Shown: positions 17,934 to 27,301, counted from the first letter of the stretch. The stretch is DNA of 64,000 nucleotides from Faecalibacter rhinopitheci (GCF_015234135.1 NZ_JADGIK010000001.1:124001-188000), one strand, 5' to 3'. Made by a program: numbers and translations. The notes: generated by a model from the sequence alone, not told the origin.

Positions 17934-18275
17934 TTACAAATAATCTTCATCTTGTAATGGATTCCAAAGATGATCCTGAAAATTAACAACTTGGTTATTT
18001 GTGATTACTATCCCTTCTTGTTCTAATAAACTTTGCATCAGTTCCGGTGTTGAAAAATGATGCCTACCCGTTAATAATCCATTTCTATTTACAACACGGT
18101 GTGTAGGAACATTTTTTTCATTATGCGCATTATTCATCGCGTACCCCACCACTCTAGCAGAAAAATCAGTTCCAATTAGTTTAGCTATTATTCCATATGA
18201 GGTTACTTTCCCTTCAGGGACTTGTTTCACAATTTCATAAATTTTACTATATAAATCTGATGCTTGTTTTTGCAT
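17934..18275 (-). CDS. Alkyltransferase-like (ATL) protein, MGMT family without active cysteine
   Basis: A 113-aa protein with only the DNA-binding domain of O6-methylguanine methyltransferases. It keeps the helix-turn-helix (EGKVTSYGIIAKLIG), the arginine-finger region (SARVVGYAMNN) and the lesion-binding loop. The usual PCHRV acceptor motif reads PTHRVVNRNG (residues 57-66), with Thr58 in place of the methyl-accepting cysteine. Proteins of this kind bind O6-alkylguanine and flag it for nucleotide-excision repair without removing the group. It is a single gene, 51 bp from the ABC operon. Confidence 0.88.
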   Translation of the reverse strand: MQKQASDLYSKIYEIVKQVPEGKVTSYGIIAKLIGTDFSARVVGYAMNNAHNEKNVPTHRVVNRNGLLTGRHHFSTPELMQSLLEQEGIVITNNQVVNFQDHLWNPLQDEDYL

Positions 18276-18316
18276 TTACTATCATTTATTGTAAATTTAA
18301 ATTAAACATAAACAAT

Positions 18317-18841
18317 ATGGATAATAAAATTCGTATAAAATCTCTTCGAAGTAGACCACGATTTAAAGTATACACAAAAGCATCTAAAGAAGAATTAATA
18401 ACCCTGATTCAAAAGCATCTTCAAATTTCATCTCATACAATTGGTGGCTATGCAAATAAAGAATTTGCAATGGTAAGACTTAGAAAAGAGAAAGATAAAT
18501 ATTGGGCTCCGCAATTGCAGATTAGATGGGAAGAAGATGAAGATAATCCAGAAAATATCGTGGTAAGAGGCATTATTGGCCCAAAACCAAATATATGGAC
18601 AATGTTTATGTTTTTTTACGGATTATCTGGTGCGCTCATAATAACACTAGGATCTTATGCTGTATCAGAATACTATGTTACAGGTTCTAGTTATTGGATT
18701 TGGTGTATCCCATTTGCTATTTTATTAGCACTAGCTACCTATGTTTCTGCAAAGATTGGACAAAATATAGCTAAAGAACATTTATCAATATTAAATAATT
18801 TTGTCAACGATATATTTCATGATGTCGAATTTTATGAATAA
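18317..18841 (+). CDS. Hypothetical protein with two membrane helices
   Basis: This 174-aa protein has no family I can name. The N-terminal half is soluble and basic (IRIKSLRSRPRFKVY), followed by WAPQLQIRWEEDEDNPENIVVRGIIGPKPN. Two hydrophobic helices follow (about residues 97-118 and 126-145), then an amphipathic C-terminus. I chose the ATG at 18317, not an in-frame ATG at 18197, because the extension would overlap the opposite-strand ATL gene and lacks coding character. A hairpin follows at once. Confidence 0.75.
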   Translation: MDNKIRIKSLRSRPRFKVYTKASKEELITLIQKHLQISSHTIGGYANKEFAMVRLRKEKDKYWAPQLQIRWEEDEDNPENIVVRGIIGPKPNIWTMFMFFYGLSGALIITLGSYAVSEYYVTGSSYWIWCIPFAILLALATYVSAKIGQNIAKEHLSILNNFVNDIFHDVEFYE

Positions 18842-18844
18842 AAT

Positions 18845-18872
18845 AAAAACCACTTCGGTAAGAAGTGGTTTC
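18845..18872. terminator. Terminator between the two-helix protein and cold-shock gene
   Basis: AAACCACTTC (18847-18856) pairs with GAAGTGGTTT (18862-18871). It lies between convergent genes, with T-rich tails on both strands. Confidence 0.8.
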
Positions 18873-18896
18873 TATTCAAGAAATATGTTGTGATAA

Positions 18897-19088
18897 TTAG
18901 ATTACTTTAACATTTACGGCAATTGTACCTTTACGACCTTCTGATAAATCGAAAGACACCTCATCGTCTTCAGTGATTTTATCAACTAATCCTGTAACGT
19001 GTACAAAATACTCTTTTCCTGATCCTGACTCTTTAATAAATCCAAAACCTTTTTCTTCATTAAAGAATTTTACAGTTCCTTTATTCAT
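18897..19088 (-). CDS. Cold-shock domain (CspA-family) protein
   Basis: A 63-aa OB-fold RNA/DNA-binding protein with RNP1 KGFGFI intact and RNP2 as YFVHVT. It starts with MNKGTVKFFNEEKG, the normal Csp N-terminus, so the ATG at 19088 is used rather than one 48 bp upstream. Cold-shock proteins act as RNA chaperones that melt secondary structure. It is monocistronic and shares a bidirectional terminator with the preceding gene. Confidence 0.93.
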   Translation of the reverse strand: MNKGTVKFFNEEKGFGFIKESGSGKEYFVHVTGLVDKITEDDEVSFDLSEGRKGTIAVNVKVI

Positions 19089-19205
19089 AATATTATATTT
19101 GAAGTGCGAAAGATAACTCAAAAAATTTATTTTCAATAATAATTTTATTATTTTTTTTAATAATTTTCCTTCCTACTGTATCCCTAATATTACAACTTTA
19201 AAATC

Positions 19206-19213
19206 TACATTTG
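19206..19213 (+). promoter_or_regulatory. hemW −7 box
   Basis: TACATTTG matches TAnnTTTG and lies 14 bp before the GTG start of hemW, implying a very short leader. No clear −33 TTG is seen. Confidence 0.4.
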
Positions 19214-19227
19214 TAAAAAAATAAAGA

Positions 19228-20355
19228 GTGGCTGGTATATACCTACATATCCCTTATTGCAAACAAAGGTGCACTTACTGTGATTTCCATTTTTCGACTA
19301 ATTTAAATTCGAAAAATGAGATGTTACAAGCAATTATTAAAGAAATAGAGCTAAGAAAGAATGAAATCTCTTCTCCAATCGAAACCATTTATTTTGGTGG
19401 AGGAACGCCTTCTATTTTAGAACCGAAAGATTTAGATTTAATTATTAATCAACTAGATAAGTATCATAATTTATCACAACTAAAAGAAGTTACATTAGAA
19501 GCGAATCCAGACGATTTAACGAAAGAAAAATTAAACTATTTTGCCTCTACTCCTATTAATCGATTTTCGATAGGTGTACAATCTTTTTTTGAAGAAGATT
19601 TACGTTTAATGAATCGTGCACACAATGCTCATGAAGCAGAAAACTGCATAAAATTAGCTCAAGATTTCGGGTTTAATAATTTAACAATTGACTTAATATA
19701 CGGCTCAAATACAACAACAGATGTTATGTGGGCTCAGAACCTTAAAAAAGCAGTTGACTTAGGCATTAATCATATTTCTTCCTATGCTTTAACAGTAGAA
19801 GAAAAAACAATATTAAATCGTAAAATTGAGTCTGGTGAATTAAATCCTATTGATGATCAACATCAATCAGATCAATTTGATTACTTGGTATCTTTCTTAG
19901 AAGCTAATGGCTTTATACAGTATGAAATTTCTAATTTTGGAAAACCAGGTTATTTTTCCCAGCATAATTCCAATTATTGGAAAGGTATCCCTTACATAGG
20001 TATTGGACCTTCAGCCCACTCTTTTTTTGGAGTACAAAGAGGTTGGAACATAGCCAATAATGCCAAATACATTAACGCACTAAAAAAAGGAATTCTTCCT
20101 ATAGAAATTGAGAATTTATCTCTAAAAGATCAATACAATGAAATGATGATGATTGGCTTACGAACAATTTTTGGGATAGATACAAATAGTATTAAAGATC
20201 GATTTGGGTCAAAAATTTATACTCATTTCCGAAAAGAAGTTGAACAATTGCATCATGAAAATCTAGTAGAAGAAATTGATAGTAAGATAATTCTTACTAA
20301 AAAAGCTAAATTTTTCGCTGATGGTATAACATCTAGGCTATTTTACGTGGATTAA
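19228..20355 (+). CDS. hemW: HemW-type radical SAM protein
   Basis: A 375-aa radical SAM protein of the HemW group (long annotated as oxygen-independent coproporphyrinogen III oxidase-like). The [4Fe-4S] cysteines CKQRCTYC are at residues 11, 15 and 18, followed by IYFGGGTPS and SIGVQSF, and a C-terminal HemN-type domain. HemW proteins bind haem and act as haem chaperones; they lack the extra N-terminal part needed for true HemN activity, which is also absent here. The start codon is GTG at 19228. murI follows after 18 bp. Confidence 0.92.
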   Translation: MAGIYLHIPYCKQRCTYCDFHFSTNLNSKNEMLQAIIKEIELRKNEISSPIETIYFGGGTPSILEPKDLDLIINQLDKYHNLSQLKEVTLEANPDDLTKEKLNYFASTPINRFSIGVQSFFEEDLRLMNRAHNAHEAENCIKLAQDFGFNNLTIDLIYGSNTTTDVMWAQNLKKAVDLGINHISSYALTVEEKTILNRKIESGELNPIDDQHQSDQFDYLVSFLEANGFIQYEISNFGKPGYFSQHNSNYWKGIPYIGIGPSAHSFFGVQRGWNIANNAKYINALKKGILPIEIENLSLKDQYNEMMMIGLRTIFGIDTNSIKDRFGSKIYTHFRKEVEQLHHENLVEEIDSKIILTKKAKFFADGITSRLFYVD

Positions 20356-20360
20356 TTTTA

Positions 20361-20368
20361 TAAATTTG
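20361..20368 (+). promoter_or_regulatory. murI −7 box
   Basis: TAAATTTG followed by CA sits only 5 bp before the murI ATG. It is a good −7 match and would give a leaderless transcript. No −33 is visible, so confidence is modest. Confidence 0.35.
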
Positions 20369-20373
20369 CAAGT

Positions 20374-21192
20374 ATGAATGATAACAGACCAATTGGTGTT
20401 TTTGACTCTGGTGTAGGTGGATTAACTTTTGCGAAAGAAATTAAACGATTATTACCAAATGAAAGTATGATATACTTTGGTGATACTCAACACTTGCCTT
20501 ATGGCGAAAAATCAAAAGAAGCTATTACGCGCTTTTCGGTTGATATTACTAATTTCTTGAAATCTCATAATTGTAAAGCTATTCTAGTGGCATGTAATTC
20601 TGCCACAGCAAATTCTATCGATGGAATCAAAGAAGCGGCAGGAGATGATATTGTTGTTATTGATGTTATTTCGCCTGTTGCAGAAAAAGTAGCTTTTGAA
20701 TTAAGGGATCGTATTGGGGTAATTGCAACTAAAGCAACTATAAATTCTGGTGCATATAAAAAATCCATCAAAAAGCTTAATAAGCATCTTAAAGTGGTAG
20801 AAATGGCAACACCTTTATTGGTACCGGTCATCGAGGAAGGATATGCTAATACTGCAATTTCCAAAGCAGTTTTAGAAACTTATTTAAACCATAAAAAACT
20901 AGAAGGCATAGATTCCATCATTTTAGGTTGTACCCATTATCCTTTAGTTGAAAAAGAGATTAGACAAATATTTGAAGGAAAAGTAGATATTATAAATTCT
21001 CCATTAATTGTGGTAAATTATTTAATATATTTACTTAGTAGAGAAGGTAAATTAGCATCTAATGAAAATATTCCTACCTATGATTTCTTTTTATCTGATT
21101 ATACCGATAATTTCGTCAAAGTATCTAAAAGATTTTTTGGGAAAGATATACAGCTAAATGAAAAAAGATTAGATATAAAACCGACTTCATAA
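20374..21192 (+). CDS. murI: Glutamate racemase
   Basis: MurI interconverts L- and D-glutamate, giving D-Glu for the peptidoglycan stem peptide. The 272-aa protein has FDSGVGGLTF near the N-terminus, the two catalytic cysteines in ACNSATAN (Cys74) and GCTHYP (Cys186), and YFGDTQHLPYG. These are complete and in the usual order. It is cytoplasmic. It follows hemW after 18 bp and precedes rocD by 47 bp. Confidence 0.96.
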   Translation: MNDNRPIGVFDSGVGGLTFAKEIKRLLPNESMIYFGDTQHLPYGEKSKEAITRFSVDITNFLKSHNCKAILVACNSATANSIDGIKEAAGDDIVVIDVISPVAEKVAFELRDRIGVIATKATINSGAYKKSIKKLNKHLKVVEMATPLLVPVIEEGYANTAISKAVLETYLNHKKLEGIDSIILGCTHYPLVEKEIRQIFEGKVDIINSPLIVVNYLIYLLSREGKLASNENIPTYDFFLSDYTDNFVKVSKRFFGKDIQLNEKRLDIKPTS

Positions 21193-21239
21193 TAGTTGGT
21201 TTTTTTATATAAAAATTACAAACAAATAAAACAAAAAAC

Positions 21240-22481
21240 ATGAGTACAACTTATTCTTCACAGGAATTAATTGGTTTAGAAGAAAAATATGGTGCACATA
21301 ATTACCATCCCTTAGAAGTAGTATTAGAAAAAGGTGAAGGTGTATATGTATGGGACGTAAATGGGAAAAAGTATTTTGATTTCTTGTCTGCATATTCTGC
21401 AGTAAATCAAGGACATTCTCATCCAAGAATTATTAATAAATTAAAAGAACAGGCTGATAAATTAACTTTAACTTCACGTGCGTTTTACAATTCTGAACTT
21501 GGTATTTATGAAAAATTTGTAACAGAATTATTCGGTTATGATAAAATATTACCTATGAATACTGGTGCTGAAGCTGTAGAAACAGCATTAAAAATTGCTA
21601 GAAAGTGGGGATATGTAAAAAAAGGAATCCCTGCGGGTGAAGGAATTATAGTTGTATGTAAAGATAATTTCCATGGACGTACAACAACCATTATTTCTTT
21701 TTCTAATGACGAAGATGCGCGAAAACATTTTGATCCTTATACAAGTGGTTTTATAGCTGTAGAATATAGTAATGTAGAAGAATTCAGAAAAGTTGTAGAA
21801 GAAAATGCAGATAAAATTTGTGGATTTCTAGTAGAACCTATTCAGGGTGAAGCAGGTGTAAATGTACCAGAGGAAGGATATTTAAAAGCTTGTTTTGACA
21901 TTTGCCAAGAAAATAACATTTTATTTATAGCTGATGAAATCCAAACTGGTATTGCTCGTACAGGTAAAATGTTAGCTATAGATCATGAGAATATAAAACC
22001 CAACATGCTAATCCTTGGTAAAGCTTTATCTGGAGGAGCATATCCTGTATCTGGAGTTTTAACTTCTAACGATGTAATGGATGTAATACATCCTGGGCAA
22101 CATGGTTCTACATATGGCGGAAACCCATTAGCTTGCGCTGTAGCTCGTGAAGCTTTACAAGTTGTGTTGGATGAAAAATTAGCTGATAATGCTGAAAAAT
22201 TAGGTCAAATTTTCAGAGCTGAAATAAATAAATTAATTGAAGAGTTCCCATTATTTAAAGCCGTAAGAGGAAAAGGTTTATTGAACGCAATTTTGATTAA
22301 TGATACACCAGAATCAGAAACTGCTTGGAACTTTTGTGTTAAAATGATGGAAAATGGATTATTAGCAAAACCTACTCATGGAAATATCATTCGTTTTGCA
22401 CCGCCATTAGTAATGACTGAAGAACAATTATTAGAATGTATTGAAGTTATTCGTAAAACTGCTCAAGAATTTTATAAATAA
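21240..22481 (+). CDS. rocD: Ornithine--oxo-acid transaminase
   Basis: A 413-aa class III PLP aminotransferase that moves the delta-amino group of ornithine to 2-oxoglutarate, linking arginine/ornithine to proline and glutamate. The PLP lysine is Lys261 in LILGKALSGG. The family-specific N-terminus (EEKYGAHNYHPLEVVLEKGEGVYVWD) and EIQTGIARTGK are clear and point to ornithine rather than acetylornithine aminotransferase. It may supply glutamate alongside the adjacent glutamate racemase. A strong terminator follows. Confidence 0.94.
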   Translation: MSTTYSSQELIGLEEKYGAHNYHPLEVVLEKGEGVYVWDVNGKKYFDFLSAYSAVNQGHSHPRIINKLKEQADKLTLTSRAFYNSELGIYEKFVTELFGYDKILPMNTGAEAVETALKIARKWGYVKKGIPAGEGIIVVCKDNFHGRTTTIISFSNDEDARKHFDPYTSGFIAVEYSNVEEFRKVVEENADKICGFLVEPIQGEAGVNVPEEGYLKACFDICQENNILFIADEIQTGIARTGKMLAIDHENIKPNMLILGKALSGGAYPVSGVLTSNDVMDVIHPGQHGSTYGGNPLACAVAREALQVVLDEKLADNAEKLGQIFRAEINKLIEEFPLFKAVRGKGLLNAILINDTPESETAWNFCVKMMENGLLAKPTHGNIIRFAPPLVMTEEQLLECIEVIRKTAQEFYK

Positions 22482-22504
22482 CATTCATTTAATTAAATAA
22501 TAGT

Positions 22505-22537
22505 AAAAGCCCCAATAGTCCATTGGGGCTTTTTTTA
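22505..22537. terminator. Bidirectional terminator between rocD and thioesterase
   Basis: AAAAGCCCCAAT (22505-22516) pairs with ATTGGGGCTTTT (22522-22533), followed by a T run to 22537. It is GC-rich for this genome and sits between convergent genes. Confidence 0.92.
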
Positions 22538-22538
22538 A

Positions 22539-23090
22539 TTAGTTTTCTAAATGTATTTTTACATTATAATTATCTAACAAGTAATTGATTAATTCTTCAG
22601 AATGATAATCCATTGGATTTTTTACTTGCTGTGCAGCTTTTTTATGTTCTTCTATGCGATGCAATGCTTTATAAAAACGTCTAATCTCGTTCGGAGTTCT
22701 TAAAATTAATTTTGGCGCTTCAGTTTTATCCCCATTTTCTTCTTTACAAATCATAGTAAAATAAGAGGAATTACAATGCTTTATTTCTCCAGTTTGTACA
22801 TTTTGGCTATCAACTCTAATTCCTATTACCATAGAGGTATTTCCTACAAAGTTAACCGAAGCATTTAGCGTCACTAATTCTCCAACCTCTACAGGAGTAA
22901 GAAAATCTACTCTATCTACAGAGGCTGTAACACAATATTTCCCAGAATACTTAGATGCACATGCAAATGCAATTTGGTCCATCAAGGATAAAAGATACCC
23001 TCCGTGAATTTTACCAGAAAAGTTAGAGTGTGATGGTAACATCAATTGTGAAAAAGTTATTAAAGAACTTTCTACTGTTTTGTAAATCAT
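22539..23090 (-). CDS. Acyl-CoA thioesterase (hotdog fold)
   Basis: A 183-aa hotdog thioesterase of the YciA/BFIT type. HSNFSGKIHGGYLLSLMDQIAFACASKYSG is the hotdog helix region, with the conserved Asn/His-Gly-Gly and Asp; VTASVDRVDFLTPVEVGELV follows. It hydrolyses acyl-CoA esters in the cytoplasm. It starts 7 bp after the GH3-family gene on the same strand, so the two probably form one transcript and may act on related acyl substrates. Confidence 0.9.
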   Translation of the reverse strand: MIYKTVESSLITFSQLMLPSHSNFSGKIHGGYLLSLMDQIAFACASKYSGKYCVTASVDRVDFLTPVEVGELVTLNASVNFVGNTSMVIGIRVDSQNVQTGEIKHCNSSYFTMICKEENGDKTEAPKLILRTPNEIRRFYKALHRIEEHKKAAQQVKNPMDYHSEELINYLLDNYNVKIHLEN

Positions 23091-23097
23091 TTTTTGT

Positions 23098-24603
23098 TTA
23101 ATTGTGTTTATCTGTCAAATTCAATACATAGAATTCATCAGCAATAGATCTATCATTCGCTAAACGAGGAACTTTATTCTGTCCTCCCAATTTGCCTATA
23201 GATTTCATATACTCCTGAAAAGCGTCCTTTTTAACTGTGGTCAAAACCAAATTTCTTAAAATATTACCTGTAATCAGATCTTGGTAATATACATTCTGCT
23301 TTTGCATTTGTAGATCCAATTCTTTAGCAAATTCAGCTAAATCATTAGGATAATTTTCAAATTCTACAAACCATTCGTGGTAAGGTAATCCGTCTACAGG
23401 ATTTACTTGAGGAGCAACAGTAAATTCTGACACACTAGCTTTATGAATTTCTAATGTTTTTTGTAAAGCATGTTCCACTTCATGTGCAATGACGTGTTCT
23501 CCAAATGCTGATGTAAAATGTTTTATTCTTCCTGAAACGACAATACGATATGGATTTATTGAAGTAAACCTCACTGTATCTCCAATATTATATCCCCATA
23601 AACCGGCATTTGTATTCATAATCAACACATAATCCTTCCCTATTTCTACATCTTTTATGGAGATTCGAGTTGGAGCGTCTTGATGGAATTCATCTACTGG
23701 AATAAATTCATAAAACATTCCATTGTTTAATAGTAACAGTAAATCTTCTTTTTTTTGTGTGTCTTGATAAGCTATAAATCCTTCGGATGCAGGATATGTT
23801 TGTATACAATCAATATTTCTACCTATTAATTGATTTACTTTTTCTCTATATGGTTCATAGTTTACACCACCTGTAACCATTAATTGTAATTCTGGAAATA
23901 AATTCTGAATATTCTCTTTCCCAGAAACTTTTAATAATCGTTCAAAGTACATGATTAACCATGGTGGAATACCTGAAATCAAAGTCATATTCTCCGGAAT
24001 AGTTTCCCTTACCACCTCATCTACTTTTGTTTCCCATTCTTCTATACAATTCGTTTCCCAAGAAGGCATTCTATTTGTCTGTAAATACTTAGGAACATAA
24101 TGTGCTACAATTCCTGAAAGACGACCAAACTTTAAACCTTTTTTTTCTTCTAAAATAGGACTTCCTTGTAGGAAAATCATTTTACCTTTTAGAAAATTAG
24201 CATTTCCAGTTTCATTTACATAATGTAATAAAGCATTTCGTGCAGAATTTATATGGTATGGAATAGATTCTTTAGATAAAGGAATATACTTTGTTCCTGA
24301 AGTTGTTCCTGAAGTTTTGGCTAAATAAATTGGTTTTCCTGGCCAAAGTACATCAACTTTTCCCTCTACTACTTGATCAAAATATTTTCTTAAACCTTCA
24401 TAATCTTGCACCGGTACCAATCGTTTAAAATCTTCATAAGATTTTATCTGATCAAAGTGATGATCCTTTCCAAAAGTTGTGTTTTTTGCTCGGTCTATTA
24501 AGTCCAATAAAATTTTTTCTTGTGTAGAAACAGGATTATTTATCCATTTCTTATCTTTTTGAACAATATATTTTGCAAATATTTGAGCTAAAAAAGTCTT
24601 CAT
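23098..24603 (-). CDS. GH3 auxin-responsive promoter family protein
   Basis: A 501-aa protein of the GH3 family in the acyl-adenylate-forming superfamily. Plant GH3 enzymes join amino acids to auxin or jasmonate; bacterial members have unknown substrates. The ATP-binding P-loop-like motif TSGTTSGTKYIPLS is at residues 97-110. The motifs TYPASEG, YVLIMNTNAGLWGYNIGDTVRFTS and RIKHFTSAFGEHV are typical of the family. It is followed after 7 bp by an acyl-CoA thioesterase gene. Members of this size are common in Bacteroidota. Confidence 0.92.
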   Translation of the reverse strand: MKTFLAQIFAKYIVQKDKKWINNPVSTQEKILLDLIDRAKNTTFGKDHHFDQIKSYEDFKRLVPVQDYEGLRKYFDQVVEGKVDVLWPGKPIYLAKTSGTTSGTKYIPLSKESIPYHINSARNALLHYVNETGNANFLKGKMIFLQGSPILEEKKGLKFGRLSGIVAHYVPKYLQTNRMPSWETNCIEEWETKVDEVVRETIPENMTLISGIPPWLIMYFERLLKVSGKENIQNLFPELQLMVTGGVNYEPYREKVNQLIGRNIDCIQTYPASEGFIAYQDTQKKEDLLLLLNNGMFYEFIPVDEFHQDAPTRISIKDVEIGKDYVLIMNTNAGLWGYNIGDTVRFTSINPYRIVVSGRIKHFTSAFGEHVIAHEVEHALQKTLEIHKASVSEFTVAPQVNPVDGLPYHEWFVEFENYPNDLAEFAKELDLQMQKQNVYYQDLITGNILRNLVLTTVKKDAFQEYMKSIGKLGGQNKVPRLANDRSIADEFYVLNLTDKHN

Positions 24604-24787
24604 AAACTTTAAATATATTAATAAATCTTAAATGAATTTTAATCCATTATCGATTCAATTTGATTAATTTCAATAACTTAATGAAATAATTTAATGAAAT
24701 TGTAAATTCGTGTATTTGCAGTAAATAAAGGCAATACACATCCATTTTTAATTTTACAAATATCTAAAACTTTTTGTAAATACAAGA

Positions 24788-24820
24788 TTTTTTGTATTCT
24801 AACGTTTTATTGTAGATTTG
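24788..24820 (+). promoter_or_regulatory. sprE/porW promoter (−33/−7)
   Basis: A −33-type TTTTTTG (24788-24794) and a −7 box TAGATTTG (24813-24820), separated by 18 bp, precede the ATG at 24836. This is one of the better matches to the Bacteroidota consensus in the window. Confidence 0.6.
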
Positions 24821-24835
24821 TCAATATAGATTACC

Positions 24836-27238
24836 ATGAAAAAATACGCACTTAGTATCATTGCAGCAAGCCTTTTAGTCGGATGTTCTACTAGAAAAGA
24901 CACTTTTCAGAGTAGGAATTATCATAAAATGACTTCTTGGTTTAATGGTATATTTAATGCGGAAGAAGAACTTGAAAAGAAACAAGTTGAATTAAAGTCT
25001 GCATATATAGAAGATTATGGAGAAATACTTCCTATAGGTGAAAACTATTTTGGAGAAGGAGAATCGTCAGAAGAAATGGACGGAGGTAGACTAAATAATA
25101 CTCCAGGAAATATGAATTCTAACAATTCAAATCCTGCTCCTAGACCGTCTGGTTATTTCGCTGTAGAAGAAAAAGCAAATAAAGTTATCGAGAAACATTC
25201 CATGTTGATAAAAGGCGAAGAAAAAAACTTGATGATTGCACGAGCTTATTTATTGATAGGAAAAGCAAGATTTTATAGAGAAAAACACTTTGAAGCTTTA
25301 GACGCATTAACGTATGTGACAAAAAATTTCCCAAAATCAAAATATTATGAAGAAGCTCTACTCTTCTCTACCCTAGCAGATATCAAAGGTGGGAATTATT
25401 TTGATGGACAGGAAAAGTTATTGAAATTATACGATAATGAAGATCTAAATAAAGAGTTGAAATATTTAGTAGCTACAAATTATGCTGATTTCCTTATTAA
25501 AAATGAATTGTATGAGGAAGCGATAGAACCTATTGAAAGAGCCGTAAAAAATAGTCCAAATTCAGAGCAGAAAGCACGAACATTATTCACGTTAGGACAA
25601 GTCTATTCAAAATTAGGAATGCAAGAAGAAGCTGGTGAAGCTTTTACAGCTGTATATAAGTTGAGACCTGGTTTTGATATGGAGGTTAAATCTCAGTTAG
25701 CGATTGCTCAAAATTTTGACCCTAAAGTTAATACCTATGAGAATTATAAAACTCATCTTTTAAACCAAAGTAAGAAAGGAATTTACACATCCAAAAAGAA
25801 TGAGTTCTATTATGCAATTGCAGAAATGGCATTAAGAGATGGAAAATTGGATGAAGCTATTGAATATTCTAAACTTTCGTTGAAAGAGCCAATTTCAGAT
25901 CCATATGTGCGTGGAAAAGCCTATGAAAACTTTGCGAATATAGAGTTTCAGAAAGGAAATTATCTATACGCAACAACATATTATGATTCTGCAACTACGA
26001 CATATACTAAAAAATCCGATCAAGATAGAATTAATGAAAAAAATACTATTTTGAAAAAGTTAATGGAAATGCATTACTTGGTGGAGAAAAATGATAGTAT
26101 TCTTCGTATTGCGAAAATGACAAATGAAGAACAAAACGATCTTTTCACAAAATACATTGCCAAAATTAAGAAAGAAGAGGAAGAAAGAGTTATTTTAGAA
26201 CAAAAAGAGATGGCAGAGTTCCAATTAGGAAGCAAATCTGCTAGCTTTACTTCTAGCTTTGACAATTCTAATTCTAATAAATTTTATTTCTATAATCAGA
26301 ATTTAAAAAATAATGGTTCGGCAGAATTTCAACGCGTTTGGAATAATCCAACGTTAAAAGATAATTGGAGAAACTCAGCTTCTAATATTGGAGGAAATAT
26401 TGAACAAAAAGAAAATGAGTTAAAAGGTTCTTTTGTTTCTGGTGACCCAAGACGTTTTGAATTAGAATACTATTTAGAAAAAATTCCTAAAGCTGTTAAA
26501 GTAATCAATGATCTTAAAGTTGAACGAGATACAACTCAATTGGCTTTAGGTACTGGATATTTTGATCACTTTAATGATGTAAAATTATCAGCATCAACAT
26601 TAGAGAAATTGGTAGCGTCTCCTCCTAAAAGTAAAGATGTTGAAATACAAGCTATTTACCAACTATATAGAATTCATAAAAATCGTGATCAAGTTTTAGA
26701 AGATAAGTATAAGAACATTATTTTAACTCAGTATCCTAATACTTTATACGCTGGCTATATCTTAAATCCTGAAGTGGATTTTATTACTGGAGAAACTAAA
26801 GAAGCTTTATTGGATTATGAGAAAACGTATCAACTGTATAAAGAGGAAAAATATAATGATGTTAAGTCTAAAGTTAACGAAGCTATTGTAAAATATCCTA
26901 CAGAAATTATAATCGCAAAATTTGCCCTGTTAAATGCTTTTGCAATTTCTAAAACTGAATCTAAAGAAGAATTTGAAAAAGCATTGGAAATCGTTGTCTT
27001 GGCTTATGATGGTACTGATGAAGCTAAACGAGCTAAACAGTTACTAAACAAACTTAAAAATCCTGATACGAAAGATATATTTGAAAATGATCAGAATAAA
27101 ACCAAGGATATAAATGCTGAAATTAAGGTAACTGACGAAGTGGAAGAAATCCCTCCAATGCCTGGCGGAAATAATCCTTTAGGAAATATTGATCAACAAT
27201 TTTCACCTCGTCCTAAAACCAAATCAGAAACTAAATAA
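24836..27238 (+). CDS. porW: SprE/PorW-like gliding motility and type IX secretion lipoprotein
   Basis: An 800-aa lipoprotein (lipobox LVGC, Cys17) with TPR-like helical repeats through residues about 130-420 and again about 580-740. The N-terminus (CSTRKDTFQSRNYHKMTSWFN then FNAEEEL) is the signature of SprE of Flavobacterium johnsoniae and PorW of Porphyromonas gingivalis. These periplasmic proteins are needed for gliding and for the type IX secretion system by linking the outer ring to the motor. The C-terminus is Pro/Asn-rich. The gene stands alone here, as usual, with its own promoter and terminator. None of the core T9SS genes lies in this window. Confidence 0.85.
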   Translation: MKKYALSIIAASLLVGCSTRKDTFQSRNYHKMTSWFNGIFNAEEELEKKQVELKSAYIEDYGEILPIGENYFGEGESSEEMDGGRLNNTPGNMNSNNSNPAPRPSGYFAVEEKANKVIEKHSMLIKGEEKNLMIARAYLLIGKARFYREKHFEALDALTYVTKNFPKSKYYEEALLFSTLADIKGGNYFDGQEKLLKLYDNEDLNKELKYLVATNYADFLIKNELYEEAIEPIERAVKNSPNSEQKARTLFTLGQVYSKLGMQEEAGEAFTAVYKLRPGFDMEVKSQLAIAQNFDPKVNTYENYKTHLLNQSKKGIYTSKKNEFYYAIAEMALRDGKLDEAIEYSKLSLKEPISDPYVRGKAYENFANIEFQKGNYLYATTYYDSATTTYTKKSDQDRINEKNTILKKLMEMHYLVEKNDSILRIAKMTNEEQNDLFTKYIAKIKKEEEERVILEQKEMAEFQLGSKSASFTSSFDNSNSNKFYFYNQNLKNNGSAEFQRVWNNPTLKDNWRNSASNIGGNIEQKENELKGSFVSGDPRRFELEYYLEKIPKAVKVINDLKVERDTTQLALGTGYFDHFNDVKLSASTLEKLVASPPKSKDVEIQAIYQLYRIHKNRDQVLEDKYKNIILTQYPNTLYAGYILNPEVDFITGETKEALLDYEKTYQLYKEEKYNDVKSKVNEAIVKYPTEIIIAKFALLNAFAISKTESKEEFEKALEIVVLAYDGTDEAKRAKQLLNKLKNPDTKDIFENDQNKTKDINAEIKVTDEVEEIPPMPGGNNPLGNIDQQFSPRPKTKSETK

Positions 27239-27253
27239 TTGATTTAAAATAAT

Positions 27254-27283
27254 AAAAGCCCAATCTAAAGATTGGGCTTTTAT
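27254..27283. terminator. Bidirectional terminator between porW and hemB
   Basis: AAAAGCCCAATCT (27254-27266) pairs with AGATTGGGCTTTT (27269-27281). It is a long perfect stem between convergent genes. Confidence 0.9.
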
Positions 27284-27301
27284 ATATATTACTATTTATT
27301 C

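Noticed and set aside
18197-18316. Extended N-terminus of the two-helix protein
   Set aside because: The 40 extra residues overlap the ATL gene on the opposite strand, and the downstream ATG at 18317 gives a compact, plausible protein.
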